From Filobacillus milosensis (lineage in GTDB: Bacteria > Bacillota > Bacilli > Bacillales > Alkalibacillaceae): DNA of 64,000 nt. Under the pieces are notes generated by a model, which saw only the letters and a program-made list of their open reading frames with translations, was not told the origin of the DNA and did no database searches. Where the stretch lies: positions 1 to 64,000 of the forward strand of contig NZ_SOPW01000015.1 of assembly GCF_004402015.1 (NCBI RefSeq), written 5' to 3'. Shown piece by piece: positions 35,085 to 46,592 of the stretch (positions within the stretch are counted from its first letter, which is position 1; the number at the start of each line of letters is the position of its first letter). A program made the translations under genes and the position numbers.

Positions 35085-35128
35085 AAAACCGTAAATTAAT
35101 CCTAAAAATATATTTAATGTTCGTTTTT
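35085..35128 (-). promoter_or_regulatory. PurR operator: inverted PurBox pair
   Basis: AAAAACGAACATT (minus strand, 35116-35128) matches the PurBox AWWWCCGAACWWT at 12 of 13 positions. AAAACCGTAAATT (plus strand, 35085-35097) matches at 11 of 13. They face each other 18 bp apart upstream of the promoter, as in B. subtilis, where PurR represses and PRPP relieves repression. The distal box touches the truA stop codon. Confidence 0.7.
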
Positions 35129-35874
35129 TACTCGTATTCAACTTGCTTTAAATATAATCCATGTCCAGGAGCCGTTAATCCCAACACTTTACGATCTAGC
35201 TGTTCAAAAGCGAGTGGAATACACTCTTTTCTTTTTTTACCTTGGCCTATTTCAATTAATGTTCCAACAATAATCCTTACCATATGCGTGAGGAAACCAT
35301 CTCCTGTTACCTCAAAATAAATACGATCATCCTTTTCCCTAATATCCAAAGAATAAATCGTTCGTGTTTTATCTCCTTTGACATTCGTTTTTGATGCTGC
35401 AAATGGCGTAAAATCATGTGTACCTATAATTAATTCGGCAGCTTCCTTCATAAGATTTAGATTGACCTCTTGTGGCACATGCCACTCGTATTGACGTTGA
35501 AACACATCATGTTCTTTACGATTCAATACAACGTAACGATACGTTTTTCTAACGGCGTCTTTTCGAGCATGAAAATGTGGTTCTACTTTTTCAGCAGTCA
35601 TTACACGAATATCCTTAGGCAATAATGTGGTTAGTGCGTGTTGCCACGTAGGCTCATCTAAAGTCAAATGTGTATCAAAATGTATGACTTGATCTAAGGC
35701 GTGAACCCCGGAATCTGTTCGTCCTGAAGAATAGATCCTTATATCCTGACGATGCATTTTCTTTAGAGCTTCTTCAATTTCAAACTGAACAGTTCGTTGT
35801 TTTAGTTGTACTTGGTATCCAGCAAAATTCGTCCCGTCATATTGGACTCTGAGTTTAATTCGTTCCATAACCAT
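35128..35874 (-). CDS. truA: tRNA pseudouridine(38-40) synthase
   Basis: A 248-residue TruA with the catalytic Asp54 in the motif GRTDSGVHAL. It isomerises uridines 38-40 of the tRNA anticodon arm. It follows ecfT by 9 bp as in B. subtilis. No terminator is seen after it, so transcripts may run into the purine riboswitch terminator. Confidence 0.97.
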   Translation of the reverse strand: MVMERIKLRVQYDGTNFAGYQVQLKQRTVQFEIEEALKKMHRQDIRIYSSGRTDSGVHALDQVIHFDTHLTLDEPTWQHALTTLLPKDIRVMTAEKVEPHFHARKDAVRKTYRYVVLNRKEHDVFQRQYEWHVPQEVNLNLMKEAAELIIGTHDFTPFAASKTNVKGDKTRTIYSLDIREKDDRIYFEVTGDGFLTHMVRIIVGTLIEIGQGKKRKECIPLAFEQLDRKVLGLTAPGHGLYLKQVEYE

Positions 35875-35883
35875 CCCTGACCT

Positions 35884-36675
35884 TTACCGAGTGATGATAA
35901 ATCCCACTAAAAATAATATAAAACTTAATCCTGCTATATAATCTGCATTTTTAAATCTTAATTCGCGATACTTTGTTCGCCCTTCTCCCCCGCGATACCC
36001 TCGTGCCTCCATAGCAAATGCTAACTCTTCTGCACGTTTAAAAGCACTGATGAATAGAGGCAAAATTAACGGGATGATTGCTTGAACTCTATCCTTCATT
36101 TTTCCTGTACGAAAATCCAGACCACGTGAAGCTTGTGCTTTTGATATCTTGTCTACCTCTTGTATTAACGTTGGAATGAACCTGAGAGAAATAGACATGG
36201 TTAAAGCCAGCTCATGAACAGGTACGTTCACTTTCTTTAATGGACTCAATAGCTCTTCGACTGCATCTGTAATGGCTATTGGAGAAGTCGTTAGTGTTAG
36301 AAGTGTCGTCATTAATATTAGTAGAAAGAACCTTAATGCAATCTCAAACCCTTTAATAATGGCTTCTTTATAAACCGGGAAACCAAATATATCAAACCAG
36401 ATATCCCCTTCCCTAGTTAATATGATGTGGAGAACGAAGGTGATCACAATTAAGAACCACACCGGTTTTAACCCTTTTATAATAAAGCTCAATTTAATTT
36501 GCGTTAAACTCATGCATAAAATAGATAGAATGAAAAACAGGAGATAATTTAGACTTGTTTCAGCAGCAAATAAAATGATGACATAAATAAACACGATACT
36601 TATTTTAAGCCTGGAATCCAATTGATGAATGATAGATTCTTTAGGTACATATTGCCCAATTATTAATGAATTCAT
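35884..36675 (-). CDS. ecfT: ECF transporter transmembrane subunit EcfT
   Basis: A 263-residue membrane protein with about five hydrophobic segments and two coupling motifs, SRGLD-type (KAQASRGLDFRTG) and AMEARGYRG. It links the two ATPases to interchangeable vitamin- or metal-binding S components encoded elsewhere. Overlaps ecfA2 by 4 bp. Confidence 0.96.
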   Translation of the reverse strand: MNSLIIGQYVPKESIIHQLDSRLKISIVFIYVIILFAAETSLNYLLFFILSILCMSLTQIKLSFIIKGLKPVWFLIVITFVLHIILTREGDIWFDIFGFPVYKEAIIKGFEIALRFFLLILMTTLLTLTTSPIAITDAVEELLSPLKKVNVPVHELALTMSISLRFIPTLIQEVDKISKAQASRGLDFRTGKMKDRVQAIIPLILPLFISAFKRAEELAFAMEARGYRGGEGRTKYRELRFKNADYIAGLSFILFLVGFIITR

Positions 36676-37532
36676 GAGCCACTACCTTCTTTCACCCAGT
36701 CACCAATACTTTTAGCTAGTTCATCTACAGATTGACCAGCATCATCTATTGTTAAATTTAACTCTTTCTGTAATATCTCAATCAATTCAATTTTCTCAGG
36801 CAGGGCTAACCCAATTTCTTTTAAATATTCTTTTCGTTTAAACACGTTTAATGGATGGTCTATTAACACGACCTTCCCTTTATTCATGACCATCATTTGA
36901 TCTGAATACTTTAAAGCATCTTCCATGTGATGAGTCACCAAGATAATCGTTAATTGTTGTGATTTATGTAAATGTGAGAATAATTCCATCATTTTATATT
37001 TACCTAGAGGGTCAAGGCCTGCCGTTGGTTCATCTAATATTAATACTTTTGGCTTTAAAACAAGAACACTAGCGATTGCCACACGCTTTTTTTGTCCTCC
37101 ACTTAGATCAAAAGGAGATCGGGAAAGTATATCTAAATCTAAACCAACATCTTTAATAACATTCTCTAATTCTGTTCCTGTCACATTTATCCCGAAGTTT
37201 TTAGGACCAAACATCATTTCCTTTTGCACGGTTTCCTCGAACAACTGATGATCAGGATTTTGAAAAACCATGCCTACATTCTTTCTTAATCCCTTTAAAT
37301 GTTTATTTTTCTCTGGTGACAGTTCATACGGTCCAACCTGTACTACTCCTTCAGTTGGTTCTAATAGACCATTCAGATGTTGAATAAATGTTGATTTCCC
37401 CGAGCCTGTGTGACCCACAACAGAAACGAATGAACCACTTGGCAATTGAACGTTTATATCTTCTAAAGCTCGTTGTTCAAAAGGAGAATTTTTTTGATAT
37501 ATATAGCTTACATTTTTGAATGTAATATCCAT
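36672..37532 (-). CDS. ecfA2: ECF transporter ATPase EcfA2
   Basis: A 286-residue ABC ATPase with Walker A GHTGSGKST, signature DLSGGQKKRVAIA and Walker B VLILDEPTAGLD. With EcfA1 and EcfT it forms the shared energizing module of group II ECF vitamin importers. Its start overlaps the ecfA1 end by 25 bp. Confidence 0.97.
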   Translation of the reverse strand: MDITFKNVSYIYQKNSPFEQRALEDINVQLPSGSFVSVVGHTGSGKSTFIQHLNGLLEPTEGVVQVGPYELSPEKNKHLKGLRKNVGMVFQNPDHQLFEETVQKEMMFGPKNFGINVTGTELENVIKDVGLDLDILSRSPFDLSGGQKKRVAIASVLVLKPKVLILDEPTAGLDPLGKYKMMELFSHLHKSQQLTIILVTHHMEDALKYSDQMMVMNKGKVVLIDHPLNVFKRKEYLKEIGLALPEKIELIEILQKELNLTIDDAGQSVDELAKSIGDWVKEGSGS

Positions 37533-38335
37533 AACTGTTTCACCAATTCTTCATAGTTTAATGGCTGTGTAGTGATGTTAACTCCATTTTTCCTTAATTT
37601 GTCTGTTAGATCAGTAATTAAAGGCGGCAGCAAACCCACCTTTTCTAGTTCGTCACTTTTTTCTAACAAGGACGAAGGTTTACCTTCAAACCATAACTCA
37701 CCATCATTCAACACGATAATACGGTCTGCAAGAATTGCTTCATTCATGTCATGAGTGATGGATAAAAAAGTTAAATCACTACTCTTATGTAAATCCTGTA
37801 TAAGACGTATTAATTCCCGTCTGCCCACTGGGTCTAGCATTGTAGTGGCTTCATCAAAAATCATGATTTCCGGCATAATTGCAAGTACACTCGCGATCGC
37901 AACGCGCTGTTTTTGACCACCTGATAAACGAAATGGCTCGTGTAATTTATATTCTGACATTCCTACAGTATCTAAACTATCAATAATTCTCCGTTGCATG
38001 TTTTCCCTTGAAATACCTAAGTTTTCTAGTCCAAAGGCCACATCATCCAATACCGTTGTACCAACAAATTGATTCTCAGGATTTTGAAAAACCATGCCAA
38101 CGATACGGCGAATCTTCCATAAGTGTTCTTCAGTTAACTCCAGACCATTCACACTAATACTACCTTCAGTTGGCATGAGCAGACCATTCGTTAGTTTGGC
38201 TAACGTCGATTTCCCAGATCCGTTATGCCCAAGTATAGCTACCCACTCACCATCATTTATGGTTATATTTATATTTTTAATCGCCTCTTCTTCGGCTTGA
38301 GGATATTTAAAAGCTACATGTTCAAACTCAATCAC
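37508..38335 (-). CDS. ecfA1: ECF transporter ATPase EcfA1
   Basis: A 275-residue ABC ATPase with Walker A GHNGSGKST, signature RLSGGQKQRVAIA and Walker B IMIFDEATTMLD. It starts at a GTG with AAAGGAG upstream. First gene of ecfA1-ecfA2-ecfT-truA, in the usual place after the alpha operon gene rplQ. Confidence 0.97.
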   Translation of the reverse strand: MIEFEHVAFKYPQAEEEAIKNINITINDGEWVAILGHNGSGKSTLAKLTNGLLMPTEGSISVNGLELTEEHLWKIRRIVGMVFQNPENQFVGTTVLDDVAFGLENLGISRENMQRRIIDSLDTVGMSEYKLHEPFRLSGGQKQRVAIASVLAIMPEIMIFDEATTMLDPVGRRELIRLIQDLHKSSDLTFLSITHDMNEAILADRIIVLNDGELWFEGKPSSLLEKSDELEKVGLLPPLITDLTDKLRKNGVNITTQPLNYEELVKQLWILHSKM

Positions 38336-38404
38336 AGCTGTAACTCCTTTTATATTTCCAAGGAAATAGAATTCTAGTTCATTTTATCATACTTTGTCGA
38401 CTCT

Positions 38405-38432
38405 ATTATAGAAGGGGGTATTGTACAGGCAA
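38405..38432 (-). promoter_or_regulatory. Candidate promoter of ecfA1-ecfA2-ecfT-truA
   Basis: On the minus strand, TTGCCT, a 16-base spacer and TATAAT, about 70 bp upstream of ecfA1 and downstream of the two rplQ terminators. Confidence 0.5.
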
Positions 38433-38496
38433 TGAACAAATCTTTTTAGCTGAAGAGTTTTGATCAAGTAATATCACAATACACGATTTGAACCAC

Positions 38497-38556
38497 GAAA
38501 AGCGAAAGGTGGCGACTCCTGGTCGACTAAAAGCGGCCACCTGTAGCGATTCGGAG
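38497..38556 (+). repeat. Short palindromic element sharing a core with 53936-54125
   Basis: The arms (CGAAAAGCGAAAGGTGGC against CGAATCGCTACAGGTGGC read on the other strand) form an imperfect palindrome around AGGTGGC/GCCACCT. Inside is a small hairpin CGAC-TCCTG-GTCG. The 15 bases CTCCTGGTCGACTAA, and nearly the next 10, are the same as in the foldback element upstream of the S10 promoters. Apart from this, the flanking terminators and the ecf promoter, I see nothing in 38336-38681. Confidence 0.7.
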
Positions 38557-38573
38557 AATCTCAATTATATATC

Positions 38574-38603
38574 AAAAGCCCATTGCTTTTATGCAATGGG
38601 CTT
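38574..38603 (-). terminator. Second terminator after rplQ
   Basis: On the minus strand, AAGCCCATTGC and GCAATGGGCTT form an 11-bp perfect stem with loop ATAAAA, followed by TTGAT. Confidence 0.85.
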
Positions 38604-38618
38604 AATATTGAATGCCAC

Positions 38619-38660
38619 AAAAAAGGGACCAGTTTCCAACTGCGTGGAATCTGAACCCCC
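38619..38660 (-). terminator. First terminator after rplQ (end of alpha operon)
   Basis: On the minus strand, GGGTTCAGATTCC pairs with GGAAACTGGTCCC (two mismatches, one wobble), followed by six T residues. It is 20 bp past the rplQ stop. Confidence 0.75.
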
Positions 38661-38681
38661 TTCCATGATTAAATCATTCAA

Positions 38682-39047
38682 TTAGTCAACTAATTCAATA
38701 ATCACCGTTTTTGCTCCGTCACCTTTGCGCTCACCTAGCTTTAAGATGCGAGTGTAACCGCCTTGGCGTTCTTCAAAACGTGGAGCAATATCAGAGAATA
38801 ATTTTTGTAATGCACTCTGTGTACCTTCTTCGTCAGCATTAACTGGTCTTAAGTAAGACTCAGCTTGACGACGAGCATGAAGGTCACCGCGCTTACCAAG
38901 CGTAATCATTTTTTCTACAACTGGACGAAGCTGTTTAGCTTTAGCTTCAGTTGTTTCGATCCGTTCATGAACAATTAAGTCAGTTGCAAGATTACGTAGT
39001 AACGCCTTACGTTGTTCCGTTGTACGGCCTAACTTTGTTTTAGCCAT
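38682..39047 (-). CDS. rplQ: 50S ribosomal protein L17
   Basis: A 121-residue protein near the 120 of B. subtilis, with [20 protein letters not shown] and the C-terminal [17 protein letters not shown]. It lines the peptide exit tunnel. The ATG at 39047 is 8 bases after GGAGG; a TTG two codons upstream is too close to the SD. Last gene of the superoperon. Confidence 0.98.
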   Translation of the reverse strand: MAKTKLGRTTEQRKALLRNLATDLIVHERIETTEAKAKQLRPVVEKMITLGKRGDLHARRQAESYLRPVNADEEGTQSALQKLFSDIAPRFEERQGGYTRILKLGERKGDGAKTVIIELVD

Positions 39048-39091
39048 TCCCAAAACCTCCTTTGTAGGAAAAATCTATCGATGTGAAGTGA

Positions 39092-40036
39092 TTAGTCGTC
39101 TTTACGTAGACCCAAATTCAAATCGTTCAATTTGTGTTTAACTTCATCAAGGGATTTGCGTCCTAAATTACGGACTTTCATCATGTCTTCTTCAGATTTT
39201 TGTGCTAGCTCATGCACAGTATTAATACCCGCACGCTTTAGACAGTTGTAAGAACGAACTGAGAGATCCAATTCTTCAATTGTCATTTCTAACACTTTTT
39301 CTTTCTGGTCTTCTTCTTTTTCAACCATAATCTCCGCTTGTTGTGCTTCATCCGTCAGACTTACGAACACATTTAAGTGCTCAGTGAAAATTTTCGCACC
39401 TAAAGAAATAGCTTCTTCTGGGCGAATGCTTCCATCTGTCCACACATCTAAAGTCAACTTATCAAAATTTGTTACCTGACCGATACGTGTATTTTCAACT
39501 TGATAAGTTACACGCTTAACTGGTGTGAAGATTGAATCTATAGGGATAACACCTATTGGTTGTTCATCGTTTTTGTTTGCATCTGCTGGGCGGTAACCGC
39601 GGCCCTTTTCAGCAAAAATCTTCATATTTAACTTACCATTACCTGAAATTGTAGCAATTTTCAAGTCAGGGTTTAAGATCTCAACATCGCTATCGTGTTG
39701 AATATCTCTTGCAAAAACTTCCCCTTCTCCTTGAGCATTGATTTCTAGAGTCTTTTGTTCTTCTGAATAAATTTTAAGTGCTAACTGTTTCAAGTTTAAA
39801 ACAATCGTTGTGACGTCTTCAACGACATAGTCTAACGTTGAAAACTCATGAAGAGCACCTTCAATTTGCACAGATGTCACTGCTGCTCCAGGAAGTGAGG
39901 ATAACAAGATACGACGTAAGGAGTTTCCTACTGTAGTTCCATAACCGCGCTCTAACGGTTCGATGACAAACTTTCCGAACGTAGTATCTTCGTTAAGTTC
40001 AACTGTTTCCACTTTCGGTTTTTCAATTTCAATCAT
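39092..40036 (-). CDS. rpoA: RNA polymerase subunit alpha
   Basis: A 314-residue alpha subunit, as in B. subtilis. The N-terminal assembly domain contains [20 protein letters not shown]. The C-terminal domain, with [18 protein letters not shown] and [15 protein letters not shown], contacts UP elements and activators. It follows rpsK after a 170-bp gap holding a possible internal promoter. Confidence 0.99.
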   Translation of the reverse strand: MIEIEKPKVETVELNEDTTFGKFVIEPLERGYGTTVGNSLRRILLSSLPGAAVTSVQIEGALHEFSTLDYVVEDVTTIVLNLKQLALKIYSEEQKTLEINAQGEGEVFARDIQHDSDVEILNPDLKIATISGNGKLNMKIFAEKGRGYRPADANKNDEQPIGVIPIDSIFTPVKRVTYQVENTRIGQVTNFDKLTLDVWTDGSIRPEEAISLGAKIFTEHLNVFVSLTDEAQQAEIMVEKEEDQKEKVLEMTIEELDLSVRSYNCLKRAGINTVHELAQKSEEDMMKVRNLGRKSLDEVKHKLNDLNLGLRKDD

Positions 40037-40163
40037 TCACAAAACCCTCCTTCAAAACGTCGAAACGTCGACGATACGAGCCGTACCCTCGAAATTCCCC
40101 AAACAGGAAACCCATGTGGACATGGGTAAAGATCCTGCACTACCGTGTAAAGCTTATTTTCCT

Positions 40164-40192
40164 ATCATATCCCATTATAGACAGGGTTACAA
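40164..40192 (-). promoter_or_regulatory. Candidate internal promoter upstream of rpoA
   Basis: On the minus strand, TTGTAA, a 17-base spacer and TATGAT in the rpsK-rpoA gap. The resulting leader would hold a perfect 8-bp hairpin, ACCCATGT/ACATGGGT (40108-40125). Confidence 0.45.
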
Positions 40193-40206
40193 ATTATATA
40201 CCTATA

Positions 40207-40608
<402 letters not shown>

Positions 40609-40633
40609 GATTATGCTAACCTCCTTCTAAAAC

Positions 40634-40999
40634 TTATTTTCTCTTGTTCGCTACTGTACGGCGTGGGCCTTTACGTGTACGAGAATTGTTTTTCGTTTTC
40701 TGTCCACGAACTGGTAAGCCACGACGATGACGAATTCCTCTGTAACTACCAATTTCAATTAGACGTTTAATGTTTAGTGATACCTCACGACGTAGGTCAC
40801 CTTCAACTGTTAAATTATCGAATTCTTTACGAATGCTTGATAATTCATCTTCAGTTAAGTCACGAACACGTGTGTCTTCTGAAACGCCTGCGCTCTTTAA
40901 AACTTCTTGAGCAGTAGTTTTTCCAACACCGTAAATGTACGTTAAAGAAATAACAACACGCTTATCACGTGGAATATCAATACCTGCAATACGTGCCAT
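40634..40999 (-). CDS. rpsM: 30S ribosomal protein S13
   Basis: A 121-residue S13, the same length as in B. subtilis, from [20 protein letters not shown] to [20 protein letters not shown] and a basic tail. It forms the B1 bridges and contacts P-site tRNA. Confidence 0.99.
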   Translation of the reverse strand: MARIAGIDIPRDKRVVISLTYIYGVGKTTAQEVLKSAGVSEDTRVRDLTEDELSSIRKEFDNLTVEGDLRREVSLNIKRLIEIGSYRGIRHRRGLPVRGQKTKNNSRTRKGPRRTVANKRK

Positions 41000-41022
41000 G
41001 TGAGCATTGCACCTCCTTTAGA

Positions 41023-41151
<129 letters not shown>

Positions 41152-41167
41152 TTAGATCGGAGTTTTA

Positions 41168-41386
41168 TTACTTATAACGATAAGTGATACGACCTCTTGA
41201 TAAGTCGTAAGGTGACATCTCAACGGTCACTTTATCACCTGGAAGAATACGAATGAAGTGCATGCGTATCTTTCCTGATACATGAGCTAAAATCTCATGT
41301 TTGTTTTCTAACTCTACTTTAAACATTGCGTTTGGTAATGTTTCAAGGACGGTACCTTCCATTTCAATAACATCATCTTTCGCCAT
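41168..41386 (-). CDS. infA: Translation initiation factor IF-1
   Basis: A 72-residue S1/OB-fold protein with [18 protein letters not shown] and [19 protein letters not shown]. It occupies the A site during initiation. Overlaps the upstream KOW-domain gene by 14 bp. Confidence 0.99.
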   Translation of the reverse strand: MAKDDVIEMEGTVLETLPNAMFKVELENKHEILAHVSGKIRMHFIRILPGDKVTVEMSPYDLSRGRITYRYK

Positions 41387-41702
41387 AGAGAGAGTCTCCC
41401 TTCTTCCAATCTGTTAACTCTTCGTTAACAAATTTTGATATTGCGAAGCGAAGTTTACCATTTGTAACTCGACCAGTTTCTAACATGCTATTCTCCACTT
41501 CTGGAGAAATATAATCTAACAAATCTACATGATGAATGTTTTTACGCTTTGGTCGATCAAATTTACGTTTATCACCATCGGCCAACAAAACAAATGTTTC
41601 ATCAACCACACCTATAATAATCGCGTGTTGATCTACCTCACGTCCACGATTAATTCTAACTAATTGACCAATTCTGGGACTTCCCGATTCACCATCGACC
41701 AA
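41373..41702 (-). CDS. KOW-domain (L14e-type) RNA-binding protein
   Basis: A 109-residue protein. Its N-terminal half ([21 protein letters not shown], about residues 11-31) is a KOW/SH3-like motif as in ribosomal L14e. The second half has no known motif. The TTG start has AAGGTGA at good spacing. It sits between map and infA and overlaps infA by 14 bp. I know such genes from this spot in other bacilli but not in B. subtilis under a named function. An RNA or ribosome role is inferred from domain and place. Confidence 0.85.
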   Translation of the reverse strand: MVDGESGSPRIGQLVRINRGREVDQHAIIIGVVDETFVLLADGDKRKFDRPKRKNIHHVDLLDYISPEVENSMLETGRVTNGKLRFAISKFVNEELTDWKKGDSLYGER

Positions 41703-41718
41703 TCATCATCACCTTCAC

Positions 41719-43130
<1,412 letters not shown>

Positions 43131-43155
43131 TCATTTTGACATAGCAATAAGTCGT

Positions 43156-44448
43156 CTATTTAATGAAACCTCTATAATGACGTTTCACTAACTGACTTTC
43201 TAGTTGTTTCATCGTATTCAGAGCAACACCAACCACGATTAGTAGACTAGTACCACCAATTTGTACCGCTGCTGGTAAACTTGCAATACTTCCTAAGATA
43301 ATAGGGAAAATTGAAACAACTGCTAAGAATAGTGCACCAACAAAAGTTAAACGGTAGATAACACGAGTTAAATACGTTTCAGTGTTTTTACCCGGACGAA
43401 TGCCAGGCACATAACCACCTTGCTTTTGCAGGTTTTCTGCCATTTGTTCAGGGTTAACTTGAACAAATGTATAAAAGTAAGTGAATGCTATAATTAATGC
43501 TACATATATTGTCATACCAATTGGCTGAGTATAATCAAAAACGTTTGCTACGATTGATGCAAATTGATTGCCTTCAAAGAAATTAGCAATAGTCTGAGGT
43601 GCAATAATAAACGAAATTGCAAAGATAATTGGAATAACCCCAGCTGCGTTAACCTTTAATGGTAAATGCGTAGAGTGTCCTCCAACTGGTGAACGGTTAA
43701 CCGTTCGTTTTGCATACTGGATTGGTATTTTACGCAATGCCTGTTGGATAAAAATTACCCCAACGATCACAGCGATTACCACAAGTAAAATAATACCTAT
43801 GATCACTAAGTTTAAGAATAGTTGATCTCCAGCATCTGTAATATATTGTTCGTATAACTGGTTGATACCATTCGGAATCGCCGCAACGATACCGGCAAAG
43901 ATTAGAATGGAAATACCATTTCCAACCCCATGCTCTGTAATCTGCTCACCAAGCCACATTAAAAATGTTGTACCACCAGTTAATACAACGGCAATAACTA
44001 AGAACTTAAATGCGTTAGGGTTTTGAATTAAAGACCCTTGAGTCATATAGTTAAAACCGATTGACATACCGATTGCTTGGATGAATGCTAAGACTACTGT
44101 TCCATAACGTGTAAACTGAGCTAACTTTCGACGCCCAACTTCCCCTTGTTTTCTCCACTCCGTAAACTTTGGTACTACATCCATTTGCAATAACTGCATG
44201 ATAATGGATGCTGTAATGTATGGGAAAATACCCATAGCGAAGACGGAAAATTGACTTAATGCGCCTCCGCCAAATGTATCAATGAACCCAAAAGCGTTCA
44301 CTTCATCCATCATATTGATTGCTTCACTATTCGTGAAAGGAACCGGAATGAATGATCCAAGTCGGAATACTATTAAGATAGCAAGGGTAAATAAAATTTT
44401 GCGTCTAATGTCAGCAACACGGAACATGTTTGCAAAAGTACTAAACAT
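43156..44448 (-). CDS. secY: Protein translocase channel subunit SecY
   Basis: A 430-residue, ten-helix membrane protein with RILFTLAILIVFRLGSFIPV at the N-terminus, the plug-region GGALSQFSVFAMGIFPYI and the SRS-type KIPIQYAKR loop. It forms the Sec channel, which must also export OppA and the giant SLH protein encoded in this window. Its start touches the rplO stop. Confidence 0.99.
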   Translation of the reverse strand: MFSTFANMFRVADIRRKILFTLAILIVFRLGSFIPVPFTNSEAINMMDEVNAFGFIDTFGGGALSQFSVFAMGIFPYITASIIMQLLQMDVVPKFTEWRKQGEVGRRKLAQFTRYGTVVLAFIQAIGMSIGFNYMTQGSLIQNPNAFKFLVIAVVLTGGTTFLMWLGEQITEHGVGNGISILIFAGIVAAIPNGINQLYEQYITDAGDQLFLNLVIIGIILLVVIAVIVGVIFIQQALRKIPIQYAKRTVNRSPVGGHSTHLPLKVNAAGVIPIIFAISFIIAPQTIANFFEGNQFASIVANVFDYTQPIGMTIYVALIIAFTYFYTFVQVNPEQMAENLQKQGGYVPGIRPGKNTETYLTRVIYRLTFVGALFLAVVSIFPIILGSIASLPAAVQIGGTSLLIVVGVALNTMKQLESQLVKRHYRGFIK

Positions 44449-44879
44449 TAGATCACCTCAGTTTGACCGCCCGCCGCTTCAATTGCTTCTTTAGCTGAAG
44501 CAGAGAACTTTTGCGCTTTTACCGTTAATTTTTTATCTAGTTTACCGTTTCCTAGCACTTTCACACCTGCTTTTACTTTACTGACTGTACCAGTTTCAAG
44601 TAAAAGTTCAGGAGTTACTTCTGTACCATCTTCAAAACGATTTAATGTTTCTAGATTAACAATAGTATACTCTTTACGGTTGATGTTTGTAAATCCACGT
44701 TTAGGTAAACGTTGGAATAAAGGCATTTGACCACCTTCAAAACCTGGGCGAGTACCGCCACCTGAACGAGCCTTTTGTCCTTTATGACCACGTCCAGAAG
44801 TTTTTCCGTTACCAGATGCCATTCCACGTCCTACGCGGTTACGTTCTTTACCAGAACCTTTTAGTTCGTGAAGTTTCAT
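44448..44879 (-). CDS. rplO: 50S ribosomal protein L15
   Basis: A 143-residue protein starting [19 protein letters not shown], rich in Gly and basic residues at the N-terminus. The ATG at 44879 has GGAGGTG before it; the ORF opens 7 codons earlier but includes this SD. Confidence 0.98.
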   Translation of the reverse strand: MKLHELKGSGKERNRVGRGMASGNGKTSGRGHKGQKARSGGGTRPGFEGGQMPLFQRLPKRGFTNINRKEYTIVNLETLNRFEDGTEVTPELLLETGTVSKVKAGVKVLGNGKLDKKLTVKAQKFSASAKEAIEAAGGQTEVI

Positions 44880-44910
44880 GTGAGCACCTCCTCTTAACAA
44901 TCTATTTCAA

Positions 44911-45093
44911 TTAAGCTTCGTTTACTGAAACGAGATGTGACACTTTGTTGACCATTCCTCGAACAGCTGGTGTATCTTCTAATACTACCGTTTGGCGAAT
45001 TTTATTAAGCCCTAATGCTTTTACTGTATCGCGTTGATCTTGTTTTCTACCGATCAAACTACGAGTGAGGGTAATCTCTAATTTATTAGCCAT
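44911..45093 (-). CDS. rpmD: 50S ribosomal protein L30
   Basis: A 60-residue L30 of normal length, with [20 protein letters not shown] and [20 protein letters not shown]. Lies between rpsE and rplO. Confidence 0.98.
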   Translation of the reverse strand: MANKLEITLTRSLIGRKQDQRDTVKALGLNKIRQTVVLEDTPAVRGMVNKVSHLVSVNEA

Positions 45094-45106
45094 TTGTTAT
45101 CCCTCC

Positions 45107-45610
45107 TTACCCTAATAGTTCGTCAACAGACTTACCGCGAAGTTTCGCAACTTGTTCTGCTGTTTTAAGATTAGCTAAACCTGAAATTGTAGCACGCACC
45201 ATGTTGATTGGTGTGTTAGAACCTAGTGACTTAGATAGGATGTCACCTACACCAGCAAGTTCTAATACCGCACGAACTGGTCCACCTGCGATGATTCCAG
45301 TACCTTCTGCAGCTGGTTTTAATAGAATGTTTCCAGCGCCAAATTCACCGTGAATTTGGTGTGGGATTGTAGTGCCAACTATTGGTACACGGACTAAGTT
45401 TTTCTTACCATCCTCAATAGCTTTACGAATAGCTTCAGGTACTTCCTGTGCTTTACCAGTACCGAAACCAACGTGTCCATTTCTATCTCCAACAACTACT
45501 AATGCTGTAAAACGGAAACGACGACCACCTTTTACAACCTTAGCAACTCGGTTAACTGTAACTACGCGTTCTTCAATATCTAATTTATTCGGATCGATTG
45601 CTGTACGCAT
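45107..45610 (-). CDS. rpsE: 30S ribosomal protein S5
   Basis: A 167-residue protein with the double-stranded-RNA-binding segment [20 protein letters not shown] and the C-terminal [16 protein letters not shown]. It acts in decoding fidelity. The start is set at 45610 (MRTAIDPN) by AAAGGAGG; the ORF extends to 45634. Confidence 0.98.
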   Translation of the reverse strand: MRTAIDPNKLDIEERVVTVNRVAKVVKGGRRFRFTALVVVGDRNGHVGFGTGKAQEVPEAIRKAIEDGKKNLVRVPIVGTTIPHQIHGEFGAGNILLKPAAEGTGIIAGGPVRAVLELAGVGDILSKSLGSNTPINMVRATISGLANLKTAEQVAKLRGKSVDELLG

Positions 45611-45634
45611 GAATTTCCCTCCTTTATCAGTCAA

Positions 45635-45997
45635 TTAAAATTCTAGTCCTGCTTCGCGTGCAGCTTCAGCTAAAGCTTTTACGCGTCCGTGATAGAGGTA
45701 ACCTCCACGGTCAAATACAACTGACTTAAAGCCATTATCTACTGCGCGTTTTGCAAGTAGTTCTCCTACTTGTTTAGCTGCTTCTACGTTACCCGTACCT
45801 TCACCGTTGAATTCAGGGTCAACTGTTGAAGCACTTGCTACTGTATGACCATTTGTATCATCAATTAACTGTGCGTAAATGTGTTTATTTGAACGATAAA
45901 CATTTAAGCGTGGACGTTCTGCTGTACCTGTAAGAGTACGACGCACACGTCGATGACGCTTTTTACGAACTGCATTTTTATCTGCTTTCGTAATCAT
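45635..45997 (-). CDS. rplR: 50S ribosomal protein L18
   Basis: A 120-residue 5S-rRNA-binding protein with [20 protein letters not shown] and the C-terminal [20 protein letters not shown]. Normal length. Confidence 0.99.
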   Translation of the reverse strand: MITKADKNAVRKKRHRRVRRTLTGTAERPRLNVYRSNKHIYAQLIDDTNGHTVASASTVDPEFNGEGTGNVEAAKQVGELLAKRAVDNGFKSVVFDRGGYLYHGRVKALAEAAREAGLEF

Positions 45998-46029
45998 TTA
46001 GGTCACTCCTTTCTGTCTTTTAACGGATA

Positions 46030-46566
46030 TTATTTAGCAGTTTTACCTTCCTTACGACGTACATACTCACCTTCGTAACGAATACCTTTTCCTTTATAAG
46101 GTTCTGGAGTACGAATAGCGCGAATGTTCGCAGCAACTGCTCCTACTTTTTCTTTATCGATACCTTTAACAACAATTTTTGTGTTAGAAGGAGTTTCAAT
46201 ATCAATACCTTCAAGTGGTTCAATTTCTACTGGGTGAGAATAACCAGCATTTACAACCAATTTCTTACCTTGCATTTGCGCACGGTAACCAACACCTTGG
46301 ATCTCTAGAGATTTTTCAAATCCTTTAGTTACACCATCAACCATGTTGCCGATTAAGCTACGAGTTGTACCGTGTAATGAGCGGTGTTCTTTATTTTCAC
46401 TAGGACGTTCAACTGAAAGTACGTTATCTTCCACTTTGATTGTCATATCTTCGTGGAACGTACGAGTTAATTCGCCTTTAGGACCTTTAACTGTCACTGT
46501 GTTACCATCAAATTTAATTTCAACATCACTTGGAATCTCTAATGTTTTTAAACCTACGCGAGACAT
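46030..46566 (-). CDS. rplF: 50S ribosomal protein L6
   Basis: A 178-residue protein with two L6 domains, starting [16 protein letters not shown] and ending with [20 protein letters not shown]. It sits near the sarcin-ricin loop. Confidence 0.99.
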   Translation of the reverse strand: MSRVGLKTLEIPSDVEIKFDGNTVTVKGPKGELTRTFHEDMTIKVEDNVLSVERPSENKEHRSLHGTTRSLIGNMVDGVTKGFEKSLEIQGVGYRAQMQGKKLVVNAGYSHPVEIEPLEGIDIETPSNTKIVVKGIDKEKVGAVAANIRAIRTPEPYKGKGIRYEGEYVRRKEGKTAK

Positions 46567-46592
46567 ACCTTACACCTCCTGACTTTCGAATA

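Noticed and set aside
44248-44448. secY N-terminus as a frameshifted or fused gene because it touches rplO
   Set aside because: Stop-start contact is normal in this operon; both proteins have full length and canonical ends.
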